Shown here: positions 8,959 through 20,414 of the stretch, piece by piece
Position numbering within the stretch: position 1 is the stretch's first letter
How the letters are laid out: each line of letters opens with the position of its first letter
Source of the DNA: Sphingopyxis sp.
GTDB taxonomy: Bacteria; Pseudomonadota; Alphaproteobacteria; Sphingomonadales; Sphingomonadaceae
Assembly: GCA_002733865.1 (NCBI GenBank)
Contig: NVXM01000012.1
Location: forward strand, 46,952 to 110,951
DNA: 64,000 bases
Reading direction: 5' to 3'
The notes under the pieces: generated by a model
Told to the model about the DNA's origin: nothing
Databases searched by the model: none
The model's input: only the letters and a program-made list of their open reading frames with translations
Made by a program: the position numbers and the translations under genes

Positions 8959-10596
8959 TTATCGGGCTTCGTCGAGCGCCGCTTCGGGATCATTGGGAAT
9001 GCCCCACCAAGCGACGATGACGCCGAAGGCAACCACAACCCAGGTGTACCAAAGGCCGGCATAGATATCGCCGGATCGCGCGACGATATAGCCGGCTATC
9101 AGCGGCAAGAAGCCGCCCAGATAACCTGCCCCGATATGATAGGGTATCGACATGGAACTGTACCGGATTTTGGCGGGAAACATTTCCGACAGAAGCGCCG
9201 CAACCGAACCATAGGTCATGGCGCTCAAGGCGCCCAAAACCAGCAAAATTGCCACGATTCCCAAAATGCTCACGATGCCCGGCTGCTGCTTGGCAAAATC
9301 ATAGCCATGAGCAGTTAGCGAGTCGCGAATACCGGTGCTCCTGGCGTTTCCATCCTCAAGCCACGCGGGGTCAATCGCGATCGGTTCACCACCGGCGCTC
9401 AATCGCAATTCACTGGCGTCGATCAGAGTATAGGATACCCCAGCGGATATGAGAGTCTCCAGAATTTTCCCGCAATCGCTCTGCTCACGACTGAACAGCT
9501 CCGAAAAAGGATCTGTGCTGCAGGCATAACCCTCGATCCGGACCGGGTTTGCCTCTGCAGCCTCCGTCAGTCCGGGATTGGCGAGTTGGCCGAGGCCCCA
9601 AAATGCCGGAAACAGTAACAATAATGAGAGCAGCGCACCAATCACGATCGGCTTCTTGCGCCCGACCCTGTCAGACCATTTGCCGACGACAAGATAGAAG
9701 GACATCGCGATCAGACCGGAAACGAACAATATGATTTCGACGGTGCGGGCTTCCATGTTCATCGGCCCTCTCAGAAAGGACATGCCGGAGAAAAACGCGG
9801 TGTACCAAATTGTCGTAAGCACACCCGTAATGCCAAAAAGCGCTACAAAAATCCGCTTCTTGTTTCCGGGATAGGTGAAACTTTCAACAAAGGGGTTACC
9901 CGCCGTCTCACCTGCTGCTTTCATTGCCTGAAAGACCGGGCTTTCATTCAGCTTCAGTCGCATCCACAGCGAAATAGCAAGTAGGATGATCGACAAAAGA
10001 AACGGGAGTCGCCATCCCCAGTCGTTAAATGCCTGTTCCGGGATCAGGAAGCGACAGGCCAGAATCACCCCGATCGACAAAACAAAACCGCCAGCCACGC
10101 TGGCCTGGATATAACTGGTATAATAGCCCCGCTTTTCGGTTGGGGCATGTTCCGCAACATAAATTGCAGCGCCGCCATATTCCCCTCCGAGGGCCAATCC
10201 CTGCAATATCCGCAGGAAGATAACGATCAGCGGAGCCGCAAGCCCGATGGTGGCAGCGCTGGGGATAAAACCGACTCCAGCGGTGGCGATGCCCATCAGG
10301 GTGACGGTCACAAGAAACGTATATTTCCGGCCCAGCTTGTCGCCGAGAAAACCAAAGAGGATGGCACCGACGGGACGGAAACCGAAGCCGATCGCAAAAG
10401 TCGCCCAGACCATCAGGACTTCAAGCGTGGGATTACCGCTGGGAAAAAACGTCGGCCCGATAATGTAGAAGAGGGTCCCGTAGATGAAAAAGTCATACCA
10501 TTCGAAAATGGTCCCGGCGGACGAGGCCGCGATGACGAGACGAATTTCTTTCTGCGTCGGTTCGCGCTGCCCCGCCGCTGCAACTTCACTGGTCAT
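8959..10596 (-). CDS. MFS transporter, metabolite:H+ symporter (MHS) family, with periplasmic insert
   Basis: A 545-residue inner-membrane carrier. TIFEWYDFFIYGTLFYIIGP and GDKLGRKYTF (residues 29-95) are the MHS-family signatures seen in ProP, KgtP and ShiA-type symporters. LALGGEYGGAA follows at about 134-144, and the second-half MFS motif GKWSDRVGRKKP at 305-316. Between predicted TM9 (ending about 336) and TM10 (starting about 440) there is an insert of about 105 residues. The cytoplasmic DRVGRKK loop places it in the periplasm. It contains Cys359 and Cys375, which could form a disulfide. The substrate is unknown; the position next to pccA suggests an organic acid or amino acid, by context only. 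Confidence 0.85.
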   Translation of the reverse strand: MTSEVAAAGQREPTQKEIRLVIAASSAGTIFEWYDFFIYGTLFYIIGPTFFPSGNPTLEVLMVWATFAIGFGFRPVGAILFGFLGDKLGRKYTFLVTVTLMGIATAGVGFIPSAATIGLAAPLIVIFLRILQGLALGGEYGGAAIYVAEHAPTEKRGYYTSYIQASVAGGFVLSIGVILACRFLIPEQAFNDWGWRLPFLLSIILLAISLWMRLKLNESPVFQAMKAAGETAGNPFVESFTYPGNKKRIFVALFGITGVLTTIWYTAFFSGMSFLRGPMNMEARTVEIILFVSGLIAMSFYLVVGKWSDRVGRKKPIVIGALLSLLLLFPAFWGLGQLANPGLTEAAEANPVRIEGYACSTDPFSELFSREQSDCGKILETLISAGVSYTLIDASELRLSAGGEPIAIDPAWLEDGNARSTGIRDSLTAHGYDFAKQQPGIVSILGIVAILLVLGALSAMTYGSVAALLSEMFPAKIRYSSMSIPYHIGAGYLGGFLPLIAGYIVARSGDIYAGLWYTWVVVAFGVIVAWWGIPNDPEAALDEAR

Positions 10597-10620
10597 TCAT
10601 TGCCCTCCCAAAGGCGACTG

Positions 10621-12591
<1,971 letters not shown>

Positions 12592-12594
12592 AGT

Positions 12595-13683
12595 CTATTC
12601 AGCTGCCTCTAATTGATTTTCTCTTGGCTCGGCTTCCATCGGAACCAGCCCCAGTTTCTTGAACATCGCCTCATCGGCGTCATCACCCGCATTGCCGGTG
12701 GTTAGCAATTTGTCGCCGGTGAAGATGCTGTTGGCCCCAGCGAGGAAACACAAAGCCTGCGTGCTTTCGCTCATGCTTTCGCGGCCGGCGGACAGGCGCA
12801 CCATTGAGGCCGGCATGGTGATCCGGGCGACGGCAATCGTCCGGACAAATTCGATATCATCGATCTTCGCCAGCGGCGTATCGGCGAGCATGTCGCCCAG
12901 CACTGTGCCCTTGACCGGGACCAGTGCATTGACCGGAACGCTTTCGGGATGCCTCGGCAAGGTCGCAAGAGCGTGGACAAATCCGACCCGGTCGGCCCGC
13001 GTCTCGCCCATGCCGACAATCCCGCCGGAACAGACATTGATGCCGCTGTTGCGGACATTCTCCAGCGTCTCGAGCCGGTCGTCGAATGTGCGCGTGGTGA
13101 TCACCTTTTCATAATGCTCTGGCGAGGTATCGATATTGTGGTTGTAATAGTCGAGCCCAGCATCGGCGAGCATCTGCGACTGCTCCTTCGTCAGCATGCC
13201 CAGCGTCATGCAGGTTTCCATGCCCATCTGCCGGACGCCCTGCACCATCTCGATAATCGCCGGCATATCGCGATCCTTGGGATTGCGCCACGCTGCCCCC
13301 ATGCAGAACCGCGAGGAACCGCGATCCTTAGCCTGCGCCGCGGTCTGCAGCACGGTGCGGACGTCGAGCAATTTCTCTGCCTTCAGACCCGATTTGGCGC
13401 CAGCGGACTGGTTGCAATAGCCGCAATCTTCCGGGCAACCGCCGGTCTTGATCGACAGCAGCGTCGAAAGCTGTACCTGTCCCGGCGTGTGATGTTGGCG
13501 GTGGACGGTCGCCGCCTGAAACACGAGCTCGTCAAACGGCAGTTCAAACAGCGCCGCGATTTCCTCGCGGGTCCAGTCGTTGCGCACTTGGTTCCCTGCC
13601 GTAGGGCAGGGTCCAGAACTGTGGTGAGCGATCGTCTGGGCCCCGCCCTCCGGCGGGGAACTGATATTTTCATCCAAACTCAT
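12595..13683 (-). CDS. bioB: Biotin synthase (radical SAM)
   Basis: A 362-residue radical SAM enzyme inserting sulfur into dethiobiotin. The SAM-cluster motif is [15 protein letters not shown] (Cys83, Cys87, Cys90). [39 protein letters not shown] and [10 protein letters not shown] are BioB-specific blocks. An N-terminal extension of about 35 residues precedes the conserved core. It overlaps the mutase stop as ATGA and is followed by pccA after three bases, so it is embedded in the propionate operon. No other biotin-synthesis gene (bioF, bioD, bioA) is in the window. The arrangement couples cofactor synthesis to its user. Confidence 0.95.
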   Translation of the reverse strand: MSLDENISSPPEGGAQTIAHHSSGPCPTAGNQVRNDWTREEIAALFELPFDELVFQAATVHRQHHTPGQVQLSTLLSIKTGGCPEDCGYCNQSAGAKSGLKAEKLLDVRTVLQTAAQAKDRGSSRFCMGAAWRNPKDRDMPAIIEMVQGVRQMGMETCMTLGMLTKEQSQMLADAGLDYYNHNIDTSPEHYEKVITTRTFDDRLETLENVRNSGINVCSGGIVGMGETRADRVGFVHALATLPRHPESVPVNALVPVKGTVLGDMLADTPLAKIDDIEFVRTIAVARITMPASMVRLSAGRESMSESTQALCFLAGANSIFTGDKLLTTGNAGDDADEAMFKKLGLVPMEAEPRENQLEAAE

Positions 13684-15827
13684 TCCGCAGCTTCCTCTTC
13701 CGGAGGCATATTATGCCCCAGCAATCTCAATATATCGGCGGCACATTCCACAATATTGCTGCCCGGTCCATAGATTCCGACGACCCCGCTTTTTCGGAGG
13801 AATTCATAGTCCTTGGCGGGAATCACACCACCAGCAAAAACCTTGATATCGCTGCGTCCGGATTCCTTCAGCAGGTTGATCAGTTCCGGGATCAGCGTCT
13901 TGTGACCCGCCGCCAGGCTCGACGCGCCCACGGCGTCGACGCCTTCCGCCAGGGCCAGCTCAGCGGTTTCCTTTGGCGTCTGGAACAACGGCCCCGAAAT
14001 CACGTCAAAACCCATGTCGGCAAACGCGCTGGACACTACATTCGCCCCGCGATCATGGCCGTCCTGGCCCATTTTTGCGACAAGAATCTTGGGTTTGTGG
14101 CCTAGACGCTGCGAGACCGCATCGACGCCTTCGATAACCATCGCATAGCGGGCATCATTCTCATAAGCCTTGCCATAGATGCCCTTGACCGGTGTCGGAC
14201 GGGTTTCGTAACGCCCGAAGACCGCTTCCATCGCATCGGAAATTTCACCCAGCGAGGCGCGGTGGCGGGCGGCATCAACCGCAAGCGCCAGCACATTGCC
14301 GCCACCTTTCGCGCCTTCGGTCAGCGCCTTGAGCGCCGCCTGACAAGCGGCTTCGTCCCGATCCGCCCGCATTTTCTCAAGCCGCGCGATCTGACCCTGC
14401 CGCACCTTGGCATTGTCGATATCCAGCGTTTCCATCGGATCTTCCGCCTCGCGACGATATTTGTTGACGCCGACAATCACGGCATCGCCCTTGTCGACCG
14501 CTGCCTGCCGTCCGGCAGCCGCTTCCTCGATCATCGCCTTCGGCCAGCCATCGGCAACAGCCTTGGCCATACCGCCTTCGGCATCGACTTTTTCGATAAT
14601 CTCCCAGGCCTTCTCGACCAGTTCATCGGTCAAGGCCTCGACATAATAGCTGCCGCCGAGCGGATCGACGACTTTGGTAATCCCCGCCTCTTCCTGCAGC
14701 ACGATCTGCGTGTTGCGAGCGATGCGAGCGGAGAAATCGGTCGGCAGCGCTATCGCTTCATCCAGAGCGTTGGTATGCAGCGACTGCGTGCCGCCCAGTG
14801 TTGCTGCCATCGCTTCAATCGTGGTCCGGATCACATTATTGTAGGGATCCTGTTCGGTCAGCGACACGCCAGAGGTCTGGCAATGGGTGCGCAGCGTTTT
14901 GGAACGTTCAGACTTTGCCCCGAGTTCATTCATCACCCGATACCATAGCGTCCGCGCCGCGCGCAGCTTGGCCACTTCCATGAAGAAGTTCATGCCAATG
15001 CCGAAGAAGAAGCTCAGACGTCCCGCAAAAGCATCAATGTCCAGTCCCGTTTCCATCGCCTGCTTGGCATATTCACGGCCATCGGCGATCGTAAACGCCA
15101 GTTCCTGCACTGCCGTCGCGCCCGCTTCATGCATATGATAGCCGCTGATCGAGATACTGTTGAACTTCGGCATATGCTCGGAGGTATAGGCAATGATGTC
15201 GGAGATGATCCGCATGCTCGGTGCGGGCGGATAAATATATGTGTTGCGGACCATGAATTCCTTCAGAATGTCATTCTGAATGGTGCCGGAGAGCTTGTCC
15301 TGCGAAACGCCCTGCTCTTCCGCCGCGATGATATAGAAAGCCAGGCAGGGAATGACCGCCCCGTTCATCGTCATCGACACCGACATTTCGTCGAGCGGAA
15401 TCTGGTCGAACAGGATTTTCATATCCTCGATACTGTCAATCGCGACGCCGGCCTTGCCGACATCGCCGACCACGCGCGGATGATCGCTGTCATAACCGCG
15501 ATGGGTGGCGAGATCGAAGGCCACCGAAAGTCCCTTCTGTCCTGCCGCCAGATTGCGACGATAGAAGGCGTTGGATTCCTCGGCAGTCGAAAAACCGGCA
15601 TATTGGCGGATCGTCCATGGCCGCCCGGCATACATGCTGGCCTTAACGCCGCGCGTAAATGGTCCAAAGCCGGGCAATCCGGGATCAATCCCCTGTTTGC
15701 TGACATCCTCTGCCGTGTAGAGCGGTTTTACGTCAATGCCCTCCGGGGTTTGCCACGTCAGGTCCCGGCCTTTGACTTCCTTGTCAGCCAGTTCCTGCCA
15801 ATCCTTGATCGTCGGTTTATCGGTCAT
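13680..15827 (-). CDS. Methylmalonyl-CoA mutase, B12-dependent, single-chain
   Basis: A 715-residue mutase converting (R)-methylmalonyl-CoA to succinyl-CoA. The N-terminal TIM barrel (about 1-550) includes [20 protein letters not shown] and [16 protein letters not shown]. The C-terminal cobalamin-binding domain has [14 protein letters not shown] with axial-ligand His591, and later GGVIPAKDY. The length equals the homodimeric or large-subunit form, with the B12 domain intact, so it should be catalytically competent alone. No small subunit or MeaB-type chaperone is beside it. The ATG at 15827 opens the mutase-bioB-pccA segment, overlapping bioB by four bases. Confidence 0.96.
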   Translation of the reverse strand: MTDKPTIKDWQELADKEVKGRDLTWQTPEGIDVKPLYTAEDVSKQGIDPGLPGFGPFTRGVKASMYAGRPWTIRQYAGFSTAEESNAFYRRNLAAGQKGLSVAFDLATHRGYDSDHPRVVGDVGKAGVAIDSIEDMKILFDQIPLDEMSVSMTMNGAVIPCLAFYIIAAEEQGVSQDKLSGTIQNDILKEFMVRNTYIYPPAPSMRIISDIIAYTSEHMPKFNSISISGYHMHEAGATAVQELAFTIADGREYAKQAMETGLDIDAFAGRLSFFFGIGMNFFMEVAKLRAARTLWYRVMNELGAKSERSKTLRTHCQTSGVSLTEQDPYNNVIRTTIEAMAATLGGTQSLHTNALDEAIALPTDFSARIARNTQIVLQEEAGITKVVDPLGGSYYVEALTDELVEKAWEIIEKVDAEGGMAKAVADGWPKAMIEEAAAGRQAAVDKGDAVIVGVNKYRREAEDPMETLDIDNAKVRQGQIARLEKMRADRDEAACQAALKALTEGAKGGGNVLALAVDAARHRASLGEISDAMEAVFGRYETRPTPVKGIYGKAYENDARYAMVIEGVDAVSQRLGHKPKILVAKMGQDGHDRGANVVSSAFADMGFDVISGPLFQTPKETAELALAEGVDAVGASSLAAGHKTLIPELINLLKESGRSDIKVFAGGVIPAKDYEFLRKSGVVGIYGPGSNIVECAADILRLLGHNMPPEEEAAE

Positions 15828-15935
15828 ATTTGCCCTGTGTAAAAATATTCGGCGTTAATAATTATCAATGGTGAGATTGTCGAACCCCACCCGTCAATGT
15901 AGGTCTTCCTTTGATATCCTCAGAATGGACGGATA

Positions 15936-16718
15936 TCATTCACCCTTAAATTCCGTTTTGCGCTTCTGCAAAAACGCGATCGCGCCTTCTCGGGCATCCT
16001 TGCTGTCTCCAGCAATCCGCTGCCCTTCGGCCTCGCGCACCAGTGCGGAAGCATAATCGCTTTCCAGGGCCGCCGCCAAATTCTGACGCATCACGCCCAA
16101 AGCCACGGTCGGGCCTGCAGCCAAGCGCTTTGCGAGTGTGTTGGTTTCTTCCATCAAGGCGTCATCTTCAACGCATTTGTAAATCATTCCCCAATCTGCG
16201 GCTTTTTCACCGGGAACCTTCTCACCCAGCAGCATCATTTCGGTTGCCCGGGCCTTGCCAACCAGACGGGTCAGCATCCACGAAGCGCCGCCATCCGGCA
16301 CGAGACCGATATTGACGAAGGCCTGAAGGAAATAGGCAGATTTACTGGCGATCGCAAAGTCACTGGCCAGCGCGATCGAACAGCCGACGCCCGCGGCAGG
16401 ACCGTTGACGGCGGTGATGGTCGGGATCTTCAGCTTGGCCAGCTTCAGCATCAAGGGGTTATAATGCTGGTTGAGCGCTGCATAGCTCCCCTGCCCGCCC
16501 GACAAGGCGCTGTCATTCTTTGCCTGTAAATCGGCGCCCGCACAAAAGGCCCGGCCTTCACCAGTAATCACGACGGCGCGCGCGTCGTCGAGCTTGTCCA
16601 GAGCGACGTAAATATCATCCGCCATATCCAGCGAGCAGGCGTTCAGGCGCTCCGGTCTGTTGAGCGTGATCGTTGCCACCTGATCGGTGATGTCCAGTTT
16701 GATGTTCTCGAATTCCAT
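15936..16718 (-). CDS. Crotonase-fold protein (enoyl-CoA hydratase/isomerase, PaaG-like)
   Basis: A 260-residue crotonase. The oxyanion-hole segments are GEGRAFCAGADLQAKND and NGPAAGVGCSIALASD. The region where hydratases carry two catalytic glutamates reads FVNIGLVPDGGASWMLTRLV. That Asp-containing form is typical of PaaG-like isomerases and not of classical hydratases. The start at 16718 has AAAGGA upstream. The nine-codon longer frame from 16745 would begin inside a 25-bp inverted repeat. It lies between the epimerase and the mutase, suggesting a role in generating or handling short-chain acyl-CoA; the substrate is not known. Confidence 0.85.
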   Translation of the reverse strand: MEFENIKLDITDQVATITLNRPERLNACSLDMADDIYVALDKLDDARAVVITGEGRAFCAGADLQAKNDSALSGGQGSYAALNQHYNPLMLKLAKLKIPTITAVNGPAAGVGCSIALASDFAIASKSAYFLQAFVNIGLVPDGGASWMLTRLVGKARATEMMLLGEKVPGEKAADWGMIYKCVEDDALMEETNTLAKRLAAGPTVALGVMRQNLAAALESDYASALVREAEGQRIAGDSKDAREGAIAFLQKRKTEFKGE

Positions 16719-16738
16719 ATCTGGTCCTTTGAAGTGTG

Positions 16739-16798
16739 TCGTCATCCTGAACTTGTTTCAGGACCCCTCGAGATCCTGAAACAAGTTCAGGATGACGA
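16739..16798. repeat. 25-bp perfect inverted repeat with 10-nt loop
   Basis: The left arm (16739-16763) is TCGTCATCCTGAACTTGTTT plus CAGGA. Its exact reverse complement lies at 16774-16798; the loop is 16764-16773. It occupies the gap between the epimerase and crotonase genes. It forms a strong hairpin on either strand but has no T-run of terminator type. The sequence resembles dispersed intergenic palindromes I associate with sphingomonad genomes. Its function may be transcript processing or attenuation, or it may be a REP-like element. Confidence 0.85.
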
Positions 16799-16806
16799 GT
16801 TTAAGT

Positions 16807-17241
16807 TCAATGCCCCTTGGGCGTTTCCATGATCTCGGTTAGCATCCCGCCCATATCCTTGGGATGCACAAAAAAGATAAGCGTTCCGTGCGCTCCGATC
16901 CGTGGTTCACCGAGGACGCGCTTGCCCATCGCTTCAAATTCAGCCTTGGCGGCGTGTATCTCCGGCACCTCGAAACAGATATGATGCTGGCCACCCAGCG
17001 GGTTTTTGGTGAGGAAGCCGAATATCGGACTGCCTTCGCCCAGTGGTTCGATCAGTTCGATCTGCGTGCCGTTGGTCGGGCCCTCTGCGGGCGTATCGAC
17101 AAAACACACTTTCACCCCCTGCTCAGGCAAGTCAAAGGGTTCGCAGATTGATGTAGCGCCCATGACGTCTCGCCAATGAGCGATGCTATCCGACATGGAT
17201 GGTGTCACCACGCCGATGTGATTCAGTCTTCCGAGTTTCAT
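16807..17241 (-). CDS. mce: Methylmalonyl-CoA epimerase
   Basis: A 144-residue vicinal-oxygen-chelate protein that interconverts (S)- and (R)-methylmalonyl-CoA. MKLGRLNHIGVVTPSM supplies the first metal ligand (His8). GGQHHICFEVPEI supplies the second histidine, and a late GTLIFFVHPKDMGGMLTEI block the acidic ligand. The start at 17241 is preferred over 17256 because GGAGG lies eight bases upstream. The pathway between PccAB and the mutase needs this step, and its placement between the two supports the assignment. Confidence 0.93.
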   Translation of the reverse strand: MKLGRLNHIGVVTPSMSDSIAHWRDVMGATSICEPFDLPEQGVKVCFVDTPAEGPTNGTQIELIEPLGEGSPIFGFLTKNPLGGQHHICFEVPEIHAAKAEFEAMGKRVLGEPRIGAHGTLIFFVHPKDMGGMLTEIMETPKGH

Positions 17242-17316
17242 TTCAAACCTCCGCATCCGCCATTGCCACTTCTCGCAATGAGGATATTGTCTATTCCTGT
17301 TTTCAAAATCACAATC

Positions 17317-18261
17317 TCAATGCCCCTCGCCATGCGGCATGACCTTGTGCACCAGTGGAGCCATCACAGCGCCGACCGCGACACCGAGCACACCGGACAA
17401 TATCGCAAAGGTAACGCCGCTGGCAAAAGAGGCGGCCGATGCCGGGAACATGCCGACCAGCGGATGCGATATCCAATCAATCAGATGCTCTGGTCCGTGC
17501 CAGCCAATGGCTGCGATATTGTGCACCAGCAGGCCGCCGCCGACCCAGGCCATGGCAAGCGTGCCGATGATCGAAATACCGGTCAGCAGTTTCGGCATGA
17601 AGCGCACCAGGCCGCGACCGAAGGATGCGAGCGCGCCCTCATTTTCCTTCGCCAGATGGAGCCCGATATCGTCCATCTTGACGATCAGCGCCACCGCGCC
17701 ATAGACGACGACGGTGATGACGATGCCGATCAGCGCAAGAATGATCCCCTGCTGCCACCAGACCTGATCGGTGACCTCCGACAGGGCGATGGCCATGATC
17801 TCCGCCGACAGGATCAGGTCGGTGCGGATCGCACCGGAAACCATGTCGTCTTCGCGGCCAGGGCCCTCAACGATCGCCGGCTGTTCGTGCTTGGTCGTCT
17901 CGTCGACCCGGAGCCATTCGAGGATCTTTTCCGCCGCCTCGTAACAGAGGAACAATCCGCCCATGACCAGGATGAACGGGATCAGGAACGGCGCGAACTG
18001 TCCCAGCAGCACAGCCGCCGGCAGCAGGAAAACCAGCTTGTTCTTGAACGACCCCTTGGCGATTTTCCAGATCATCGGCAGTTCGCGGGCCGGCGAAAAG
18101 CCGGTCACATATTGCGGCGTCACCGCGGCATCATCGATCACCACGCCGGCCGACTTTGTGCCGGCACGGGCGGCTGCGACACCGATATCGTCAACCGATG
18201 CGGCGGCGACCTTGGCGATCGCGGCGACGTCGTCGAGGAGGGCTACCAGGCCTGTTGGCAT
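17317..18261 (-). CDS. DUF808 family inner-membrane protein
   Basis: A 314-residue protein starting MPTGLVALLDDVAAIAKVAA and continuing ASVDDIGVAAARAGTKSAGV, which is the DUF808 (YedI-like) N-terminus. Several hydrophobic segments are visible, about 70-110, 165-200, 230-255 and 280-305. The family's function is not established; transport or membrane stress roles have been suggested. It sits inside the propionyl-CoA gene set, in the same orientation, with no obvious metabolic link. A strongly structured palindrome lies 24-87 bases upstream of its start. Confidence 0.85.
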   Translation of the reverse strand: MPTGLVALLDDVAAIAKVAAASVDDIGVAAARAGTKSAGVVIDDAAVTPQYVTGFSPARELPMIWKIAKGSFKNKLVFLLPAAVLLGQFAPFLIPFILVMGGLFLCYEAAEKILEWLRVDETTKHEQPAIVEGPGREDDMVSGAIRTDLILSAEIMAIALSEVTDQVWWQQGIILALIGIVITVVVYGAVALIVKMDDIGLHLAKENEGALASFGRGLVRFMPKLLTGISIIGTLAMAWVGGGLLVHNIAAIGWHGPEHLIDWISHPLVGMFPASAASFASGVTFAILSGVLGVAVGAVMAPLVHKVMPHGEGH

Positions 18262-18284
18262 GAGTGGCCTCCCTCCCCGTCAGG

Positions 18285-18348
18285 AGTTTCAGGTCGATCA
18301 GTCTCCCAGACTGATCTGGAACTGCCGGGGGCAGTTCCACCTGAAACT
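18285..18348. repeat. Three-way-junction palindromic element
   Basis: An outer stem, AGTTTCAGGT (18285-18294) with ACCTGAAACT (18339-18348), encloses two perfect hairpins. They are GATCAGTCT-CCC-AGACTGATC (18296-18316) and TGGAACTGCC-GGG-GGCAGTTCCA (18317-18339). All stems are fully complementary and the CCC and GGG loops are complementary to each other. It lies directly upstream of the DUF808 gene start. I recognise no named family. It may be a mobile palindrome, a cis-regulatory leader or a structured RNA. Confidence 0.8.
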
Positions 18349-18412
18349 GGATTGAGGGTGGGGGATGTGGTTGAAAGGCAATCATTGCGGTTGAGGACAG
18401 GCCCCACCCCAA

Positions 18413-18434
18413 CCCCTCCCCTAAAGGGGAGGGG
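18413..18434. repeat. CCCCTCCCC-type palindromic repeat, intergenic copy
   Basis: CCCCTCCCC (18413-18421), TAAA, GGGGAGGGG (18426-18434), followed by CTT. The same core with one base changed (GAA for AAA) is at 63979-64000 in the other orientation, inside trmD. Together with the neighbouring element at 18285 it fills the 217-base gap between the DUF808 gene and the small ORF at 18479. It is a perfect hairpin and a dispersed repeat. Confidence 0.85.
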
Positions 18435-18478
18435 CTTAAATCGCATCGCACTGCCGCCATGGTTGAGAGGGCCGAGTT

Positions 18479-18814
18479 TCATTGCATCAATCTCGCTAAC
18501 CTACCGCATTGCCGAGAAGAGTCCGACTGACACGTAGCCACTCCAAATAGTGAAAATGCTCCTAGAGAACACCAAAAAACAAAGGGGCGTTCACGCCTAC
18601 CGTTTCGCCGTGGCTCACCCATCGAGCCGTTCCGAAATAGATATATTGCAATAGCTAGGCAGAAAACACCCAGTAGCACAACCGCTGCATGAGATGTGTA
18701 CATCGTAGACAATTCCCCACCTTCGATCACAACTCTGTTCACCGCCATTGCAACCAATGTGCATGACATTACGGCTAGCGCAAAAGCACCAATTTCTTCC
18801 TTCTCAACCCTCAC
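18479..18814 (-). CDS. Small hypothetical membrane protein
   Basis: A 111-codon frame starting with GTG at 18814, overlapping the pccB stop as GTGA, which suggests translational coupling. It shows three hydrophobic stretches: [14 protein letters not shown] (12-25), [20 protein letters not shown] (41-60) and [18 protein letters not shown] (78-95). They are separated by a basic loop (RRNGRRERP). I recognise no family. The DNA looks less GC-rich than its neighbours and the tail runs close to the repeats at 18413. It may be a recent or decaying gene, or a chance frame. Confidence 0.4.
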   Translation of the reverse strand: MRVEKEEIGAFALAVMSCTLVAMAVNRVVIEGGELSTMYTSHAAVVLLGVFCLAIAIYLFRNGSMGEPRRNGRRERPFVFWCSLGAFSLFGVATCQSDSSRQCGRLARLMQ

Positions 18815-20337
18815 AACGGAATATTGTCATGCTTCTTCCACGGATTTTCCAGCTGCTTGTTGCGCAGCTTGCGTAATCCCAGCGCCACTCTCCGCCGGGT
18901 GGAATGCGGCATGATCACCTCGTCGATAAAGCCCTTTTGCGCAGCGATGAACGGGTTGGCGAAGCGGGCTTCATATTGGGCGGTGCGTTCGGCGATTTCC
19001 TCGGCTGTCCGGCCGCGGAAGATGATTTCCACCGCGCCCTTGGCGCCCATCACGGCGATTTCGGCGGTGGGCCAGGCATAGTTGAGATCGCCGCGCAGAT
19101 GCTTGGAGGCCATCACGTCATAGGCGCCGCCATAGGCCTTGCGGGTGATGATGGTGATTTTCGGCACCGTCGCCTCGGCATAAGCGAAGAGCAATTTCGC
19201 ACCATGTTTGATGATGCCGTTATGCTCCTGTGAAGTACCGGGCAGGAAGCCGGGCACGTCGACCAGGGTGACGATCGGGATATTGAAAGCGTCGCAATAG
19301 CGCACGAACCGCGCCGCCTTTTTTGACGCATTGATATCAAGGCAGCCGGCGAGCACCATCGGCTGATTGGCGACCACACCAACGGTGGAGCCTTCCATCC
19401 GGCCAAAGCCGCAGATGATATTGCCAGCATGGGCAGGCTGAACTTCAAAGAAATCGCCCTCGTCGAGCATCTTGCGGATCACTTCGTGCATGTCATAGGG
19501 CTGGTTGGCATTGGCCGGGATCAGGGTATCGAGGCTTTCCTCGAGCCGGTCCCACGGATCGGCGGTCGGGCGTTCGGGTACCTCTTCCCGGTTCGACAGC
19601 GGCATGAAGTCGATGAAGTCGCGCGCCGCCAGCAAGGCCTCGATATCATTTTCATAGGCCAGATCAGCGACGCTGGTCTTCGTCGTGTGGGTCACCGCTC
19701 CACCCAGTTCCTCCTGGGTCACGATCTCGTTGGTCACGGTCTTGACCACATCGGGGCCGGTGACGAACATGTAGCTGCTGTCCTTCACCATGAAGATGAA
19801 GTCGGTCATCGCCGGTGAATAGACCGCGCCGCCGGCACACGGCCCCATGATCAGGCTGAGCTGCGGGATAACGCCGCTGGCGAGAACATTTTTCTGGAAC
19901 ACATCGGCATAGCCGCCGAGTGAGGCGACGCCTTCCTGAATGCGGGCACCCCCCGAATCGTTGATGCCGATGACCGGCGCGCCCACCTTCATCGCATTGT
20001 CGAGCACCTTGCAGATTTTCTCGGCATGGCGTTCGGACAGCGAGCCGCCGAAGACGGTAAAATCCTGCGAGAAGACGTAGACCAGGCGGCCGTTGATCGT
20101 GCCGCTACCGGTCACAACACCGTCGCCTGGAATATGCTGCTCGTCCATGCCAAAGTCGACGCAATTATGTTCGACATACATGTCGATTTCCTCGAACGAG
20201 TCTTCGTCGAGCAGGATATCGAGCCGCTCACGGGCGGTCAGCTTGCCTTTGGCATGCTGGCTATCAATCCGCTTCTGCCCGCCGCCCAGCATGGCTTCGG
20301 CGCGCTTGGCTTCCAATTGTGCGATAATGTCTGACAT
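18811..20337 (-). CDS. pccB: Propionyl-CoA carboxylase beta subunit (carboxyltransferase)
   Basis: A 508-residue carboxyltransferase that moves CO2 from biotin on PccA to propionyl-CoA. The N-terminal domain has [20 protein letters not shown] and [20 protein letters not shown]. The C-terminal domain has [20 protein letters not shown] and [22 protein letters not shown]. Length and blocks match PccB. The start at 20337 has GGGGGA upstream. A 9-bp stem in the leader ends against that ribosome-binding site, and a palindrome lies further upstream, both possible control points. It is the most upstream gene of the propionate set. Confidence 0.96.
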   Translation of the reverse strand: MSDIIAQLEAKRAEAMLGGGQKRIDSQHAKGKLTARERLDILLDEDSFEEIDMYVEHNCVDFGMDEQHIPGDGVVTGSGTINGRLVYVFSQDFTVFGGSLSERHAEKICKVLDNAMKVGAPVIGINDSGGARIQEGVASLGGYADVFQKNVLASGVIPQLSLIMGPCAGGAVYSPAMTDFIFMVKDSSYMFVTGPDVVKTVTNEIVTQEELGGAVTHTTKTSVADLAYENDIEALLAARDFIDFMPLSNREEVPERPTADPWDRLEESLDTLIPANANQPYDMHEVIRKMLDEGDFFEVQPAHAGNIICGFGRMEGSTVGVVANQPMVLAGCLDINASKKAARFVRYCDAFNIPIVTLVDVPGFLPGTSQEHNGIIKHGAKLLFAYAEATVPKITIITRKAYGGAYDVMASKHLRGDLNYAWPTAEIAVMGAKGAVEIIFRGRTAEEIAERTAQYEARFANPFIAAQKGFIDEVIMPHSTRRRVALGLRKLRNKQLENPWKKHDNIPL

Positions 20338-20344
20338 GCATCCC

Positions 20345-20393
20345 CCGGCTGTGAATCACTTGGTTTGGAATGCCCTAGTCAATGCACAGCCGG
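20345..20393 (-). promoter_or_regulatory. pccB leader hairpin abutting the ribosome-binding site
   Basis: CACAGCCGG at 20385-20393 and CCGGCTGTG at 20345-20353 (plus-strand order reversed) form a 9-bp perfect stem with a 31-nt loop. On the minus strand its 3' arm runs directly into GGGGGATGCATG, the pccB ribosome-binding site and start. Formation of the stem could limit initiation. The structure is seen in the sequence; regulation is inferred. Confidence 0.45.
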
Positions 20394-20414
20394 TTAGGCA
20401 ATCGTCAATAGTAA

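Noticed and set aside
17176..18537. 453-codon open frame opposite the DUF808 gene
   Set aside because: It runs through the three-way-junction palindrome and both flanking genes; composition (His/Asp/Arg-rich) is typical of an antisense frame.
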